DNA of 64,000 nt from Ilumatobacteraceae bacterium (GTDB lineage Bacteria > Actinomycetota > Acidimicrobiia > Acidimicrobiales > Ilumatobacteraceae), in contig JAOBWK010000085.1 of the NCBI GenBank assembly GCA_025463305.1, positions 1 to 64,000 on the forward strand. Direction: 5' to 3'. How positions within the stretch are numbered: the stretch's first letter is position 1; every line of letters starts with the position of its first letter. A model generated the notes under the pieces. It did not search any database. It was not told where the DNA came from and was given only the letters and a program-made list of their open reading frames with translations. The translations under genes and the position numbers were made by a program. Shown in pieces: positions 49,899-61,041 of the stretch.

Positions 49899-50705
49899 CT
49901 ACTGGTCGAACGCGATGACCCGCTCGACGAACCGGCCCGGGTCCACGCGGTGCCCGTAGTGACCCAGCTGGCCGACCGGGTCGCCCAGCTCGGAGCCCTC
50001 GCCCACCCACTGCTCGACGACGGCCTGCGGGATCAGGCCGCGCAGCCACTCGGCGTAGCCCACCCCGGGATCGATGAACTGCAACGACAGGTAGGGCGCG
50101 CTGATGCCCGCCGCGACCTGTGCCATCAGCCCGTCGAGCTCGGCGACCGGCGTGTGGAACACCTGGTCCCACACCCCGAGCACGACCTCCTGGCGTTGCC
50201 GGCGGTGCGACGCGATGTCGGCCCTGAGGTCGTCGGAGAGCATGTCGCCGTCCATGCCGTCGAACACCGCCTGGACCACCGACGGAAACGTCGCCGGGTC
50301 GCGCAGCAATCCCTCGACCTGTTGCAGCGCGGCCTGGAAGTCGCTGAGCCGCAGCGGCTGATCCACGTTGATCACGCCACGCACGTCGGCCCCCGACGCG
50401 TATCCCGTGACGACGATGCCGCCCAGCGAGTGGCCGATCACCAGTGGCCGTGACACGTCGGCGGCCTCGACGACGGCGGCCAGGTCGTTCACCATCGCGA
50501 ACGAGCCGTAGTCGCCGGCATCCCCGGACGCACCCATCCCGCGCAGGTCGAGCGTGGTGACCCGGAAGTGCTCGGCCAGCATCTGCGGGATCGGGCCCCA
50601 TGTCAGCGAGCTGTCGGTGATGCCGTGCACGAGCACCACATCGGGTCCGGCTCCGACCGTGACGTACTCGATGCGGACACCGTCGGCAGTGGTTGTCGTT
50701 GGCAT
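49899..50705 (-). CDS. Alpha/beta-fold hydrolase
   Basis: This 268-residue hydrolase has the oxyanion block [37 protein letters not shown], the nucleophile elbow GHSLGG (Ser), and a C-terminal His candidate in [16 protein letters not shown]. Esterases, epoxide hydrolases and C-C hydrolases share this fold, and the substrate cannot be told from sequence. It has a good ribosome site (AAGGGG, six bases before the ATG at 50705). It may be co-transcribed with the dehydrogenase 56 bases downstream, though a separate promoter there is possible. It diverges from the rRNA methylase across 43 bases that contain a small palindrome. Confidence 0.87.
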   Translation of the reverse strand: MPTTTTADGVRIEYVTVGAGPDVVLVHGITDSSLTWGPIPQMLAEHFRVTTLDLRGMGASGDAGDYGSFAMVNDLAAVVEAADVSRPLVIGHSLGGIVVTGYASGADVRGVINVDQPLRLSDFQAALQQVEGLLRDPATFPSVVQAVFDGMDGDMLSDDLRADIASHRRQRQEVVLGVWDQVFHTPVAELDGLMAQVAAGISAPYLSLQFIDPGVGYAEWLRGLIPQAVVEQWVGEGSELGDPVGQLGHYGHRVDPGRFVERVIAFDQ

Positions 50706-50723
50706 GGCGGACCCCTTTGGCGC

Positions 50724-50733
50724 GTTCGCGAAC
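50724..50733. promoter_or_regulatory. 10-base palindrome GTTCGCGAAC in a divergent promoter gap
   Basis: The perfect palindrome lies two bases upstream of the TACTGT -10 box of the rRNA methylase gene, where a bound repressor would block RNA polymerase. No regulator can be assigned. Confidence 0.4.
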
Positions 50734-50735
50734 CA

Positions 50736-50741
50736 TACTGT
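50736..50741 (+). promoter_or_regulatory. -10 box (TACTGT) for the leaderless rRNA methylase gene
   Basis: TACTGT, then seven bases (CGGTCCT), then ATG at 50749. No Shine-Dalgarno site. Confidence 0.55.
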
Positions 50742-50748
50742 CGGTCCT

Positions 50749-52008
50749 ATGCACCCGCTCGACGCCGTCCCGGCCCCTTCGCCGAAGCGGCTCGCGGTGC
50801 GGGTCACCAACGACGCGATCCGTCAGATCCGCGGCGGTCACCCGTGGCTGTTCGACGGCTCCATCGTCGCGGTGTCGGGAACCGGCGCTGCCGGTGACCT
50901 CGCCGTCGTGTTCGACCACGATCGCCAGTTCGTGGCCATCGGGCTCTACGACCCGGCCTCGCCGATCCGCGTCCGCATCCTCCACCAGGGCAAGCCGATC
51001 ACGATCGACGACGCGTTCTGGACCGGCCTCGTCCGCGCCTCCATCGAGCGGCGCAAGGCCGTGCTCGCCGCGGGCGACACCACTGGTTACCGGGTCATCC
51101 ACGGTGAGAACGACGGCCTGTCGGGGCTCGTGCTCGATCGCTACGGCGACACGTTCGTGCTCAAGCTCTACACCGCGGCCTGGCTGCCCCACCTCGCCAC
51201 GCTGCTGCCGATCCTCGAGGCCGAGCTGCATCCGACAGCGCTGGTGGTGCGGTTCAGCCGCGACGTCGCTGGACAGGAGCTGTTCGGCCTGCGCGAGGGC
51301 ACGATGCTGCTCGGCGAGGCGCCCGACGGCCCCGTGCTGTTCCGCGAGCACGGGCTGACGTTCGAGGCCGACGTGCTGCACGGCCAGAAGACCGGACACT
51401 TCCTCGACCAGCGCGACAACCGCGCCAAGGTCCGCCCGCTCGCCAAGGGCGGCCGGGTGCTCGACCTGTTCTCGTGCACCGGCGGGTTCAGCGTCTCGGC
51501 CGCAGCCGGTGGCGCGCAGTCGGTGCACAGCGTCGACCTCTCCTCGGCCGCGCTCGAGACGGCGAAGCGCAACATGCAGCACAACGCGTTCATCAAGAAC
51601 GTCGCCGCCTGCAAGCACACCACCCAAGCGGCCGATGTGTTCGAGGTGCTCGAGACGTACCGCAGCCAGAAGCGGCTGTTCGACATGATCATCGTCGATC
51701 CGCCGTCGTTCGCCCGCAAGAACGCCGATCACGACCGTGCCCTGCACGCCTACCGGCGGCTGACCCGCCTCGCGCTCGACCTCGTCGAGAACGGCGGCAT
51801 CCTCGTGCAGTCGTCGTGCTCCAGCCGGGTCACGGCCGACGAGTTCTTCGACGGCGTGCACTCCGCAGCGGCGAGCACGAACCACCGGCTCAGCGAGATG
51901 CTGCGCACCACCCACGCAGCCGACCACCCGATCGGTTTCCCCGAGGGTGCGTACCTGAAGACGATCTTCGCCCGGGTCCACGACAAGCCGGTCAACCGGC
52001 ACGTCTGA
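50749..52008 (+). CDS. RlmI-like 23S rRNA (cytosine-C5) methyltransferase
   Basis: This 419-residue protein has an N-terminal PUA-type domain ([15 protein letters not shown]), a central EEHEA-like domain ([23 protein letters not shown]), the segment [15 protein letters not shown], and a Rossmann methylase domain with motif [15 protein letters not shown] and motif [12 protein letters not shown], followed by [12 protein letters not shown] with a catalytic-type Cys. The layout and motifs match the RlmI/RlmK class I methylases acting on 23S rRNA. The exact position (C1962 in E. coli RlmI) is assumed from the family. The ATG at 50749 was preferred over upstream in-frame starts because it begins the family N-terminus and follows a -10 box. 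Confidence 0.88.
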   Translation: MHPLDAVPAPSPKRLAVRVTNDAIRQIRGGHPWLFDGSIVAVSGTGAAGDLAVVFDHDRQFVAIGLYDPASPIRVRILHQGKPITIDDAFWTGLVRASIERRKAVLAAGDTTGYRVIHGENDGLSGLVLDRYGDTFVLKLYTAAWLPHLATLLPILEAELHPTALVVRFSRDVAGQELFGLREGTMLLGEAPDGPVLFREHGLTFEADVLHGQKTGHFLDQRDNRAKVRPLAKGGRVLDLFSCTGGFSVSAAAGGAQSVHSVDLSSAALETAKRNMQHNAFIKNVAACKHTTQAADVFEVLETYRSQKRLFDMIIVDPPSFARKNADHDRALHAYRRLTRLALDLVENGGILVQSSCSSRVTADEFFDGVHSAAASTNHRLSEMLRTTHAADHPIGFPEGAYLKTIFARVHDKPVNRHV

Positions 52009-52135
52009 GCCGGCCCCGTCGGTCCGCCGAACGCGGGCTCGCCGAACTTCCGGGAACCGAACGCGGTCGACGGACCGTCGAACCCGCACACGACATCGCT
52101 CAGGGTGAGGCGACGTCGATGGGAGGATCGGGTTC

Positions 52136-55100
52136 ATGAGCACACGCGGGCAGGCAACCGAACGCGCCGGATCGACGCGCACCGGCCGACGGCGGCGGCT
52201 GGTCGCGCTGGTGATCGCCGGCTCGCTCGCCGCAGCCGCGTGCAGCTCGGGCAGCAGCAGCGGGTCCAGCACGACGACGCCGGGTTCGAATGGCCCGAGC
52301 ACGGGCAGCTCGGTGCCGACCACCGCCGGCACGTCGCCCACGACACCGACGACCGACGGCGGCGGCTCGACGGGCAACAGAGCGCCCCTCGCCACCGGTG
52401 TGCGCCTCGCTGCAGGCCACGCCGTCGCTCCGGCTGCGAAGCCGACGCCGATCGTCGCAGGCGCTCCCATCGACGACGCGGGTGTGGCGGCCGTCGTCGC
52501 CCGCCTCCCCGAGTGGACCACGGGGACCGCCGTCACCGCGACGTTCAACTGGCCGACCGAGAGCAAGCCCGAGCCCCAGGTCGGCGCGACGGTGGACGCA
52601 CCGTTCCCCGCGGCCGACCCCGCGGTGGCGCCGCCCGCCACGACGAGTGGTCCGCTGCACGTCGTGCGATCGCAGCCCAACGGCGACGTCGCGATCGCGC
52701 CGTTCGTCAGCATCACGTTCGACCAGCCGATGGTTCCGGTTGCAACCATCAGCCAGCTCGCCGACGCCGACGTGCCGGCCACCATCACCCCGGCCGTGCC
52801 AGGTCACTGGCAGTGGATCGGCACCCAGACGCTGCGCTTCGACGCCACGTCGGACCTCGTCGACCGGCTGCCGATGGCCACCGACTACACCGTCACCGTT
52901 CCGGCCGGGACCACCTCGGCCACCGGTGGCGTGCTGGCCGACGCGGCCACCTTCACGTTCTCGACGCCGACGGCCGACGTGCAGACGCTCGCGCCGACCG
53001 GGCCGAGCCTGCCCCTGACGCCGGTCTTCGTCGCCGTGTTCGATCAGCGGATCGATCCCCGATCCGTGCTCGACACCACGGTGGTGACGGCCGGCGACGC
53101 CCCTGCGCCGATGCGCCTGGCGACGAGCGACGAGATCGCCGCGGACGCCAACGCCAGCCAGTTGATCAGCGGCCTGCCGGACGGCCGGTGGATGGCGTTC
53201 CGGCCGGTGGCACCATTCGCGCCGAACACCTCGATCAGCATCGCGGTCGGCCCGGGAACGCCGTCGGCCGAGGGCCCGAAGACGTCGACTCAGGCGACGT
53301 CGTTCAGCGGCTCCACGTACGCACCGCTCGCGGTCACCGACACCGACTGCGGCGGCGGTGACTGCACCCCGGGCTCGTACTTCGGCGTCACGTTCGACAA
53401 CGTGCTCGACCTCCACCACTTCGACCCGTCGACGGTGACGATCGATCCGGCATTGCCCGGCGCGTCGGTCAGCGCCTACGCCGACTCGATGACGATCAGC
53501 GGCGCCACCGTGGCCCACACCACGTACCACGTGACGCTGCCGGCCGGCCTCACCGACATCTACGGGCAGCAGCTCGGCAAGGACACCACCGTCGACTTCT
53601 CGGTGGGTGCCGCTGCTCCCTCGCTTCGCCCGTTCACGCTGCCGTTGACGACGCTCGATCCGCTCGTGCCGAACCATGCCGTGTCCGTCGTGACGGTGAG
53701 CCACACGGACTTCCGGGTGCGCACGTTCCAGGTGACGCCGGCGGACTGGGCGAGCTACGTGCAGTACTTCACCAACACGGTGCAGAGCGGTGACGACTCG
53801 AGCCTCACGCCGCCGTGGAAGACGCTGAGCGACGCGGTCGTCTCCGTGGACGGCGCGGGCGACCAGCAGAGCGAGACGTCCGTCGACCTCAGTGGCGTCC
53901 TCGCGGGTCACGGCCAGGTCGTGGTGCTCGTCGAGCCCACCGAGCACTACGGCACCGACGATCCCGACTACTGGAGCAACCGCCCGACGATCACGTGGGT
54001 GCAGTCGACCTCGATCGGCGTCGACGCGATCAACGACACCGACGACGTGCGCGCCTGGACCACCGACCTGCGCGACGGATCGCCGCTCGCCGGCGTCTCG
54101 GTCACCCTGCTCGGCGACGCCAACACCGACGACCAGACGCCCGACGACTCGTCTGCCACCGACGCCGTCACCACCGATGCCGATGGACTCGCGACGATCC
54201 CGCTGACGGCACAGCCCCACGACGTGATGGTGGCGACGAAGGGCGACGACACGGCGATCCTGCCCTCGAACCTCTACGGCGGCGCGTGGCAGCGCAACGA
54301 TCGCCAGGACGACGCGACCTGGTACGTGTTCGACGATCGCCAGATCTACCGCCCGTCGGAGACCGTGTCGATGAAGGGCTGGGTCCGCCGGCTGACCTCG
54401 AGCGGTGACTCCCAGCTGCAGCTGCTCGATCCCGGCGCCACCGTGAACTACACCGTCACCGACGCGCAGGGCAGCCAGGTCACCACCGGCACGGTCGACG
54501 TCGGCGCGCTCGGAGGGTTCGACTTCACGTTCGACGTGCCGGCCGACGCTGCGCTCGGCACCGCGAGCGTGCAGCTCGACCTGGTCGGCGCATCCGGTCT
54601 CTCCTACGCCTCGTTCCAGCACACCGTGCAGTTCGCGGAGTTCCGTCGCCCCGAGTTCGAGGTGGACGCCCGCTCCGAGAGCGAGGGCCCGTACATCCAG
54701 GGCACCCCGCTCACCGTTGCGGCCGACGCCAACTACTACGCGGGCGGTCCGCTGGGCGCGGCACCCGTCAGCTGGACGGTCACCACGGCGGCCGCCGAGT
54801 ACTCGCCACCCGGCTGGGACGACTACGACTTCGGCGTCTGGACGCCGTGGTGGTACGCCACGGACACGTACGACTCCGGTGCTCGCGGCGGCGATGTCAT
54901 CGTCGACGGGCCGTGCTGCGGCGGGCCCACCAACGACTCGACGACGGCGACGTACAGCGGCGTGACCGACGCGAGCGGCACCGAGTACCTGCAGATCGAC
55001 GCCGGCAGCCTCGACGACGATCACGCCGGCCTCCCCGTCACCGTGACAGCGCAGGCATCGGTCACCGACGTCAACCGCCAGGCCTTGGCCTCGACCACGA

Positions 55101-58100
55101 GCGTGCTCGTCCACCCGGCCGACGACTACGTCGGCCTGCACGGCACGGATACATACGTGCGCCGCGGCGATCCGCTCGTGGTCGACGCTGTGGTCACCGA
55201 CGTCGACGGCAAGGCGACAGCAGGCCGCGCCGTCCACGTCACAGCCGGCCGGACCGAGTCCGTGCTCACCAACGGCACCTACGTCGACACGCCGGTCGGG
55301 GTCCAGACGTGCGACCTCACCTCGACCACCGAGCCGCAGCCGTGCACGTTCGACACGACCACCGGCGGCACGTACACCATCACCGCGACGGTGACCGACG
55401 GGGCCGGTCGCACCAGCCGCACCGAGATCACCCGCTGGGTGAGCGGCGCGGACGTCACGCCCAGCCGCACCGTGGACCAGCAGCAGCTGACCCTCGTGCC
55501 CGACAAGCAGACGTATGCACCCGGCGACAGCGCCCAGCTGCTCGTCCAGGTGCCGTTCGCGACGGGCGACGGGCTGCTCACCGTCAGCCGCAGTGACAGC
55601 ACCCTCTCCACGATCCGCTTCACGGTCGCCGACGGTTCCGCCGTCGTCCCGGTGCCGATCGCCGACGCGGACATCCCCGGGGTCGACGTCTCGATCGAGG
55701 TCGTCGGCACGTCGCCACGCGCCGACGACAGCGGCACCGTGCTCGCGGACGCGCCGCAGCGACCAGCGTTCGCCACCGGATCGATCTCGCTCGCGGTGTC
55801 CACCGCGTCGCGCACGCTCACCGTCACGGCCGTCCCGAAGGCGACGACCGTCGAGCCCGGCACCGACACCTCCGTGGCGGTCACGGTGACGGATCACGCC
55901 GGCAAGCCGGTCGAGGGCAGCGAGCTCGCCGTCGTCGTCGTCGACGAAGCCGTGCTCGCGCTCACCGACGATCAGCTGCAGGATCCGCTGGCGACGTTCT
56001 ACGCGCAGCTGCCGTCGTACGTCAGCCAGCAGTACGGCCGCAGCACGATCGTGCTCGCCGATCCTGCGACGGTGACGCCGCCCGCCGGCAACACCGAGAC
56101 CGCGGCCACCACCGCAGCGGCGACCGCCGACACCGCCGCGTCACCCGCGACCACGGCGGTGCCGGCATCGGCGGCCGGCGGCGCAGCCGATGCCGACGGC
56201 ACCTTCGCGACCTCGACGAACAAGAGCATCGCTCCGGGCGGCGACACGGGCGCGATCTCGGTGCGCACCGACTTCGACGCGCTCGCCGTGTTCGAACCCT
56301 CCGTGCTCACCGACGCCAACGGCACCGCCACCGTCGACGTGCCGCTGCCCGACAACCTCACCCGCTACCGGGTGATGGTCGTCGCGGTCGACGGTGCCGA
56401 CACGTTCGGCTCGGCGCAGGCGAACATCACCGCTCGGCTGCCGCTGATGGTCCGCCCCTCGGCGCCGCGCTTCTTGAACTTCGGCGACACGTTCGAACTG
56501 CCGGTCGTGGTGCAGAACCAGACCGATTCGGCGATGGACGTCGACGTCGTGCTGCAGGCCGACAACCTCACCGTGACGGGCGCGGACGGCGCCGCCGGCG
56601 ACGGTGTGAAGGGCATCGGCCAGCGGGTCACCGTGCCGGCCAACGACCGCGTCGAGGTCCGCTTCCCCGTGTCGGCGGCGTCCGCCGGCACCGCCCGGTT
56701 CCGCGTCGCCGCGGCCAGCGGCGACGCATCCGACGCCGCCACCGTCGAGCTGCCCGTCTACACACCCGCCACCGCCGAGGCGTTCGCGACGTACGGCGTG
56801 ATCGACGACGGCACGACGGAGCAGCCGATCGCCACGCCGACCGGCGTCATCCCCGAGTTCGGTGGGCTCGACGTCACCACGTCGAGCACATCGCTGCAGG
56901 CGCTCACCGACGCGGTGCTGTACATCGACGACTACCCCTACGAATCGTCCGATGCCCTCGCCTCGCGGATCCTGGCGATCTCGTCGCTGCGCGACGTCCT
57001 CGCCGCGTTCGATGCTCCGGGTCTGCCGACGGCGGACGAGCTGAACCAGACCGTGCGCGACGACATCGAATCGCTCGTCGCGCTGCAGTCCGGTAGCGAC
57101 GGTGGCTTCCCGTACTGGTCCGGCGACGACACGTCGGATCCGTTCAACACCGTCGAGGTCGTGCACGCGCTCCTCGTCGCCAAGGCCGGCGGGTTCGACG
57201 TGCCGCAGGCCACGATCGACTCGGGCATGGCGTACCTCGGCGACGTCGAGAGCCACTTCCCGAGCTGGTACGACCAGGACTCGCGCGACAGCCTGAGCGC
57301 AGACGCGCTCGACGTGCGGATGATCGGTGGCGACCGAGACGCGGACAAGGCCCAGGCGCTGTTCGACAGCCGCAGCGATCTGCCGCTCGACGCGGTCGCG
57401 TGGATCTGGCCGGTCGTCGATCGGAAGTCCACCATCGAGGCGATCTCGACCATCATCCAGAACCGTGCGGTCGACACCGCCGGCGCGGCGACGTTCACGA
57501 CCGCCGTCAGCGACAACGATTACGTCACGCTGCGGTCCGATCGGCGCACCGACGGCATCATCCTCGACTCGCTGATCACCGTGCAGTCGAAGAGCGACCT
57601 CATCCCGAAGGTCGTCGCCGGTCTGCTCGCCAGCCAGACCAACGGTCGGTGGGACAACATCCAGGAGAACTCGTTCATCCTGCTCGCGATGAAGCACTAC
57701 TTCGACGCCTTCGAGAGCCAGACGCCCGACTTCGTCGCCCGGGTCTGGCTCGGCGATCGCTACGCGGGCGATCACACCTTCGCCGGCCGCTCGACCGACC
57801 GGGTCAGCTTCGACATCCCCACCGGCGATCTGATCACCGCCACGACCGCCGACGGCGGCACGGCCCCGCTCGTCATCCAGAAGGACGGCACGGGTCGGCT
57901 GTACTACCGCATCGGCCTGCGCACCGCACCCACCAGCCTCGACCTCGATCCGGTCGATCGCGGCTTCGTCGTGCAGCGCACCTACGAAGCCGTCGACGAT
58001 CCGGCCGACGTCACCCGCGACGCCGACGGCACCTGGCACATCAAGGCCGGCGCGCACGTGCGGGTGCGCTTGACGATGGTCGCCGAGAGCCAGCGCACGC

Positions 58101-58465
58101 ACGTCGCCCTGATCGATCCCTTGCCGGCCGGCCTGGAGATCCTCGACGCGGACCTGGCCACCTCGCCGACGGTGCCGGACGCGACGACGCCGGCGACGGG
58201 CGGCGGCGTCACGCCGCTCCCGGGCAACGGGGCGATCATCGACTACGCCCCCTGGACACCGACGTGGTTCGACCACCAGAACCAGCGCGACGACCGCGCC
58301 GAGGCGTTCTCCACCGTGCTCGCCGCGGGCACGTACGACTACTCGTACGTGGCCACGGCCACCACGCCGGGCACGTTCGTGGTGCCACCCACCCGCGCCG
58401 AGGAGATGTACTCGCCCGAGACGTTTGGCCGCGCCGCCACCGACACGGTCGTCGTCGCCGGCTGA
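52136..58465 (+). CDS. Alpha-2-macroglobulin-like surface lipoprotein
   Basis: This 2109-residue protein has a twin-Arg-rich N-terminus and a lipobox (LAAAAC, Cys36), a Ser/Thr stalk, and then A2M-type domains. The MG2-like region contains [23 protein letters not shown], a hallmark of bacterial A2Ms. The A2M domain follows ([36 protein letters not shown]), then a TED-like helical domain ([29 protein letters not shown]) and a C-terminal domain ([11 protein letters not shown]). At the thioester position, normally CxEQ after a YPYGC-like block, it reads YPYESSDAL, so there is no thioester. Bacterial A2Ms trap proteases at the cell surface; loss of the thioester suggests trapping without covalent capture. 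GAGGATC precedes the ATG. No pbpC neighbour is present. Confidence 0.87.
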   Translation: MSTRGQATERAGSTRTGRRRRLVALVIAGSLAAAACSSGSSSGSSTTTPGSNGPSTGSSVPTTAGTSPTTPTTDGGGSTGNRAPLATGVRLAAGHAVAPAAKPTPIVAGAPIDDAGVAAVVARLPEWTTGTAVTATFNWPTESKPEPQVGATVDAPFPAADPAVAPPATTSGPLHVVRSQPNGDVAIAPFVSITFDQPMVPVATISQLADADVPATITPAVPGHWQWIGTQTLRFDATSDLVDRLPMATDYTVTVPAGTTSATGGVLADAATFTFSTPTADVQTLAPTGPSLPLTPVFVAVFDQRIDPRSVLDTTVVTAGDAPAPMRLATSDEIAADANASQLISGLPDGRWMAFRPVAPFAPNTSISIAVGPGTPSAEGPKTSTQATSFSGSTYAPLAVTDTDCGGGDCTPGSYFGVTFDNVLDLHHFDPSTVTIDPALPGASVSAYADSMTISGATVAHTTYHVTLPAGLTDIYGQQLGKDTTVDFSVGAAAPSLRPFTLPLTTLDPLVPNHAVSVVTVSHTDFRVRTFQVTPADWASYVQYFTNTVQSGDDSSLTPPWKTLSDAVVSVDGAGDQQSETSVDLSGVLAGHGQVVVLVEPTEHYGTDDPDYWSNRPTITWVQSTSIGVDAINDTDDVRAWTTDLRDGSPLAGVSVTLLGDANTDDQTPDDSSATDAVTTDADGLATIPLTAQPHDVMVATKGDDTAILPSNLYGGAWQRNDRQDDATWYVFDDRQIYRPSETVSMKGWVRRLTSSGDSQLQLLDPGATVNYTVTDAQGSQVTTGTVDVGALGGFDFTFDVPADAALGTASVQLDLVGASGLSYASFQHTVQFAEFRRPEFEVDARSESEGPYIQGTPLTVAADANYYAGGPLGAAPVSWTVTTAAAEYSPPGWDDYDFGVWTPWWYATDTYDSGARGGDVIVDGPCCGGPTNDSTTATYSGVTDASGTEYLQIDAGSLDDDHAGLPVTVTAQASVTDVNRQALASTTSVLVHPADDYVGLHGTDTYVRRGDPLVVDAVVTDVDGKATAGRAVHVTAGRTESVLTNGTYVDTPVGVQTCDLTSTTEPQPCTFDTTTGGTYTITATVTDGAGRTSRTEITRWVSGADVTPSRTVDQQQLTLVPDKQTYAPGDSAQLLVQVPFATGDGLLTVSRSDSTLSTIRFTVADGSAVVPVPIADADIPGVDVSIEVVGTSPRADDSGTVLADAPQRPAFATGSISLAVSTASRTLTVTAVPKATTVEPGTDTSVAVTVTDHAGKPVEGSELAVVVVDEAVLALTDDQLQDPLATFYAQLPSYVSQQYGRSTIVLADPATVTPPAGNTETAATTAAATADTAASPATTAVPASAAGGAADADGTFATSTNKSIAPGGDTGAISVRTDFDALAVFEPSVLTDANGTATVDVPLPDNLTRYRVMVVAVDGADTFGSAQANITARLPLMVRPSAPRFLNFGDTFELPVVVQNQTDSAMDVDVVLQADNLTVTGADGAAGDGVKGIGQRVTVPANDRVEVRFPVSAASAGTARFRVAAASGDASDAATVELPVYTPATAEAFATYGVIDDGTTEQPIATPTGVIPEFGGLDVTTSSTSLQALTDAVLYIDDYPYESSDALASRILAISSLRDVLAAFDAPGLPTADELNQTVRDDIESLVALQSGSDGGFPYWSGDDTSDPFNTVEVVHALLVAKAGGFDVPQATIDSGMAYLGDVESHFPSWYDQDSRDSLSADALDVRMIGGDRDADKAQALFDSRSDLPLDAVAWIWPVVDRKSTIEAISTIIQNRAVDTAGAATFTTAVSDNDYVTLRSDRRTDGIILDSLITVQSKSDLIPKVVAGLLASQTNGRWDNIQENSFILLAMKHYFDAFESQTPDFVARVWLGDRYAGDHTFAGRSTDRVSFDIPTGDLITATTADGGTAPLVIQKDGTGRLYYRIGLRTAPTSLDLDPVDRGFVVQRTYEAVDDPADVTRDADGTWHIKAGAHVRVRLTMVAESQRTHVALIDPLPAGLEILDADLATSPTVPDATTPATGGGVTPLPGNGAIIDYAPWTPTWFDHQNQRDDRAEAFSTVLAAGTYDYSYVATATTPGTFVVPPTRAEEMYSPETFGRAATDTVVVAG

Positions 58466-58474
58466 CCGTGAGCT

Positions 58475-58522
58475 CGGTGTGGGTCCGGCGCACGTACGCA
58501 TCGCCTGGCCGGATCCACACCG
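58475..58522 (+). terminator. Stem-loop after the alpha-2-macroglobulin gene
   Basis: Arms CGGTGTGGGTCCGGC (58475-58489) and GCCGGATCCACACCG (58508-58522) pair over 15 positions with one G-T wobble, around an 18-base loop. It begins nine bases after the stop. It has no T run, so it may be an I-shaped terminator or an mRNA 3'-end stabiliser. Confidence 0.55.
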
Positions 58523-58565
58523 GGAACGGGTGGGAACCGGCGGGTGCGCATGGCAGCATGGGTGG

Positions 58566-59453
58566 GTGACCGAGCCGACCACTCCCTCATCTGACCCGGC
58601 ACCTGATCCCTCATCCGACCCGGCGCCTGAAACGGGCATCGCGGCGCCGGTCCGGACCGGCCGGCGATCGCTGCGCGAGCGGATGGTCGGCGGGGAGGTC
58701 GCCCGCACGGTGCTTTCCGTGTGGTGGTGGCTCACGTTCGGCCTCGGCGTCGCGCTCTGGGTGCCGATGGTGGCGGTCGTCTGGCTCGTCACCGCGCCGT
58801 TCGACAAGGGCCACTACTGGGCCGGCTACCTGTTCCGCAAGCTGCCGGTGGTGCACCAGCACATCAACCCGCTGTGGACCTTCCGAGTCAGCGGCACGAT
58901 GCCCGACGACCCGCGCCGGCCGTACATCATCGTCTCCAACCACGAGTCGTTCGTCGACATCCTCCTCATCAGCCACCTCCCGTTCGAGATGAAGTGGCTG
59001 AGCAAGGTCGAGATGTTCCGCATCCCCGCCGTCGGCTGGCTGATGTCGATGGCCGACGACATCCGCCTCACCCGCGGCGAGATCAGCAGCGCCACCGATG
59101 CGATGAACGAGTGCAAGGACCGGCTGTCGAAGAAGGTCAGCGTGCTGATCTTCGCCGAGGGGACGCGGAGCACGACGGGCGAGCTCGGCAAGTTCAAGAA
59201 CGGCGCGTTCCGCCTGGCGATCGAGACCGGGTGCCCGATCCTGCCCGTCGCGGTCAGCGGCTGCCACACCGCGCTGCGCCCCAAGGACTGGCGGCTCGGC
59301 TACAGCACCGCCGAGGTGCGCGTGCTGCCGCCGATCGAGGTCGAGGGCCTGACCTCGCGCGACACCTACATGCTGCGCGACAAGACCCGTGCGGCGATCG
59401 CCGCCGAGATCGACGTGCTGCGCGTCGAGCTCGCCGAACGACGCGTCCGCTGA
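58566..59453 (+). CDS. 1-acyl-sn-glycerol-3-phosphate acyltransferase (PlsC family)
   Basis: This 295-residue enzyme adds the second acyl chain in phospholipid synthesis. It has a cytoplasmic N-terminal tail of about 45 residues, one or two membrane helices (VLSVWWWLTFGLGVALWVPMVAVVWLVTAP), the catalytic motif NHESFVD (NHx4D), the substrate block KVEMFRIPAVGWLM, the EGTRS motif with lysines around FKNGAFRLAIE, and the PVAVSG block. PlsC homologues differ in acyl preference, so the precise lipid is not known. The start is the GTG at 58566. CAGCAT lies six bases upstream (a weak leaderless-type box), and no good ribosome site was seen. The LIV transporter genes follow after 64 bases. Confidence 0.88.
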   Translation: MTEPTTPSSDPAPDPSSDPAPETGIAAPVRTGRRSLRERMVGGEVARTVLSVWWWLTFGLGVALWVPMVAVVWLVTAPFDKGHYWAGYLFRKLPVVHQHINPLWTFRVSGTMPDDPRRPYIIVSNHESFVDILLISHLPFEMKWLSKVEMFRIPAVGWLMSMADDIRLTRGEISSATDAMNECKDRLSKKVSVLIFAEGTRSTTGELGKFKNGAFRLAIETGCPILPVAVSGCHTALRPKDWRLGYSTAEVRVLPPIEVEGLTSRDTYMLRDKTRAAIAAEIDVLRVELAERRVR

Positions 59454-59517
59454 CCAGCGCTGCACCCGCGGACATTGGGCTAGCGTGCCCGTTCGTATCC
59501 GAGAGGGGGCAGGACAC

Positions 59518-60279
59518 ATGGCAATGCTCGAGGTCCAAGACGTGTCGGTCCGGTTCGGCGGCATCATTGCGCTCGACGGCCTGTCGTTCACCATCGAGGA
59601 AGGCCAGATCTGCGGCCTGATCGGCCCGAACGGTGCCGGCAAGACCACGATGTTCAACGTCATCAGCCGGATCTACGACGCCACCAGCGGCCGGGTCCTG
59701 TTCCGTGGCACCGATCTGCTGAGCGTGCAGGCCCACGGCATCGCCGAGCTCGGGATCGCGCGCACCTTCCAGAACCTGGCGCTGTTCCCGACGATGACGC
59801 TGCTCGAGAACGTGATGGTCGGCGGCCACAGCCAGGGCAGCGCCGGCTTCTGGCGCTCGACGCTGCGCATCGGCACGGCCAAGGCCGAGCGGGCGCTGCG
59901 CGACGAGGCCGGCGATCTGCTGCGCAGCCTCAACCTCGACCAGTACGCGTTCCGCCCCGCGGCCGGGTTGCCGTTCGGCACGCTGAAGCGGCTGGAGATC
60001 GCCCGTGCGCTCGCCGCGCGGCCCACCTTCTTGCTGATGGACGAGCCGGCATCCGGCCTCACCCACAGCGAGGTCGACGAGCTGAGCGAGACCATCAAGC
60101 GGGTCCGCGACGAGTTCAAGCTGTCGGTGCTCCTCGTCGAGCACCACATGGCGATGGTGATGGGCATCTCCGACAAGGTCGTGGCGATGGAGTTCGGGCG
60201 CAAGATCGCCGAGGGCCTGCCGAACGACGTCCGCAACGACGAGAAGGTCATCGCCGCCTACCTGGGGACCTCCGCGTGA
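59518..60279 (+). CDS. livG: LIV-type ABC transporter ATP-binding protein LivG
   Basis: This 253-residue nucleotide-binding subunit of a branched-chain-amino-acid-type importer has Walker A GPNGAGKTT, the family-specific ARTFQNLALFPTMTLLENVMVG, the LivG signature LPFGTLKRLEIARAL in place of LSGGQ, Walker B LLMDEPASGL, and the switch region LLVEHHMAMVMGISDKVVAMEFG. Two ATGs are possible (59518 and 59524); the second is better spaced from AGGA (59511-59514). It opens the livGFHM operon and overlaps livF by four bases. The order ATPases-permeases-binding protein is the reverse of that in E. coli. Confidence 0.93.
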   Translation: MAMLEVQDVSVRFGGIIALDGLSFTIEEGQICGLIGPNGAGKTTMFNVISRIYDATSGRVLFRGTDLLSVQAHGIAELGIARTFQNLALFPTMTLLENVMVGGHSQGSAGFWRSTLRIGTAKAERALRDEAGDLLRSLNLDQYAFRPAAGLPFGTLKRLEIARALAARPTFLLMDEPASGLTHSEVDELSETIKRVRDEFKLSVLLVEHHMAMVMGISDKVVAMEFGRKIAEGLPNDVRNDEKVIAAYLGTSA

Positions 60280-61028
60280 CCGACGCCGCGAGCGACCCAG
60301 CACCCGACACCGCCGGCAAGCGCGTGCTGCTCGACGTCAAGGACCTCACCGCCGGCTACGGCGCGGTGCAGGTGCTGCAGGGTCTCGATCTCCACGTGAA
60401 CGAGGGCGAGGTCGCGGTCATCCTCGGTGCCAACGGTGCCGGCAAGACGACGACGATGCGGGCCATCTCGGGGATGATCCACCGGCGCGGCACGATCACC
60501 TTCGACGGCCACGACATCGCCCACACCGCGCCGAACGAGATCGTCAAGCTCGGCGTCGCCCAGGTGCCCCAGGGCCGCGGCACGTTCACCGATCTGTCCG
60601 TCGCCGACAACATGCGCGCCGGGGCCTACAGCCGCAAGGGCGGGGCATCGCAGTCCGACCTCGACGAGTGGTACGACATCTTCCCGCGGCTGAAGGAACG
60701 CCGCGACCAGAAGGCGGGCAGCCTCTCCGGTGGCGAGCAGCAGAGGCTGGCCATCGCCCGGGCGATGATGAGCAACCCTCGCCTGCTGCTCTGCGACGAG
60801 CCGAGCCTCGGCCTGGCGCCGATCATCACCCAGGAGCTGTTCAGCATCCTCGGCCGGCTCAACGCCGAGCGGGGTCTCTCGATCCTCGTGGTCGAACAGA
60901 ACGCGAACCTCGCGGTGAAGATCGCCCAGAGCGTGTTCGTGCTCGAGACCGGGTCCATCGTCGCCTCGGGAACTGCCGAAGACATCGCCAAGGACGACAC
61001 CGTCCGCAAGGCCTACCTCGGGTACTGA
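60276..61028 (+). CDS. livF: LIV-type ABC transporter ATP-binding protein LivF
   Basis: This 250-residue ATPase pairs with LivG. It shows Walker A LGANGAGKTT, the RTITFDG-like region GTITFDGHDIAHTAPNEIVKLGVAQVPQGRGTF, which is a LivF hallmark, signature LSGGEQQRLAIARAM, Walker B LLLCDEPSLGLAP, and LVVEQNANLAVKIA with the switch residue. It has a short N-terminal extension of about 20 residues (TDAASDPAPDTAGKR). The GTG start overlaps the livG stop by four bases. Confidence 0.94.
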   Translation: MTDAASDPAPDTAGKRVLLDVKDLTAGYGAVQVLQGLDLHVNEGEVAVILGANGAGKTTTMRAISGMIHRRGTITFDGHDIAHTAPNEIVKLGVAQVPQGRGTFTDLSVADNMRAGAYSRKGGASQSDLDEWYDIFPRLKERRDQKAGSLSGGEQQRLAIARAMMSNPRLLLCDEPSLGLAPIITQELFSILGRLNAERGLSILVVEQNANLAVKIAQSVFVLETGSIVASGTAEDIAKDDTVRKAYLGY

Positions 61029-61041
61029 GCAGGAGACACCA

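Noticed and set aside
49896..49901. A -10 box (TAGTGT) for the mycothiol dehydrogenase gene
   Set aside because: It would give a 47-base leader and overlaps the stop of the upstream gene. It is plausible, but not distinguishable from chance matches to TANNNT.
52100..55897. A 1265-codon open frame antisense to the alpha-2-macroglobulin gene
   Set aside because: It is Arg/Gly/His-rich with no domain or start signal, and it mirrors the codon bias of the real gene. Long antisense frames are expected in GC-rich DNA.
56141..58807. An 888-codon minus-strand frame over the A2M and plsC region
   Set aside because: It is an Arg/Val/Asp-rich shadow crossing two good plus-strand genes.
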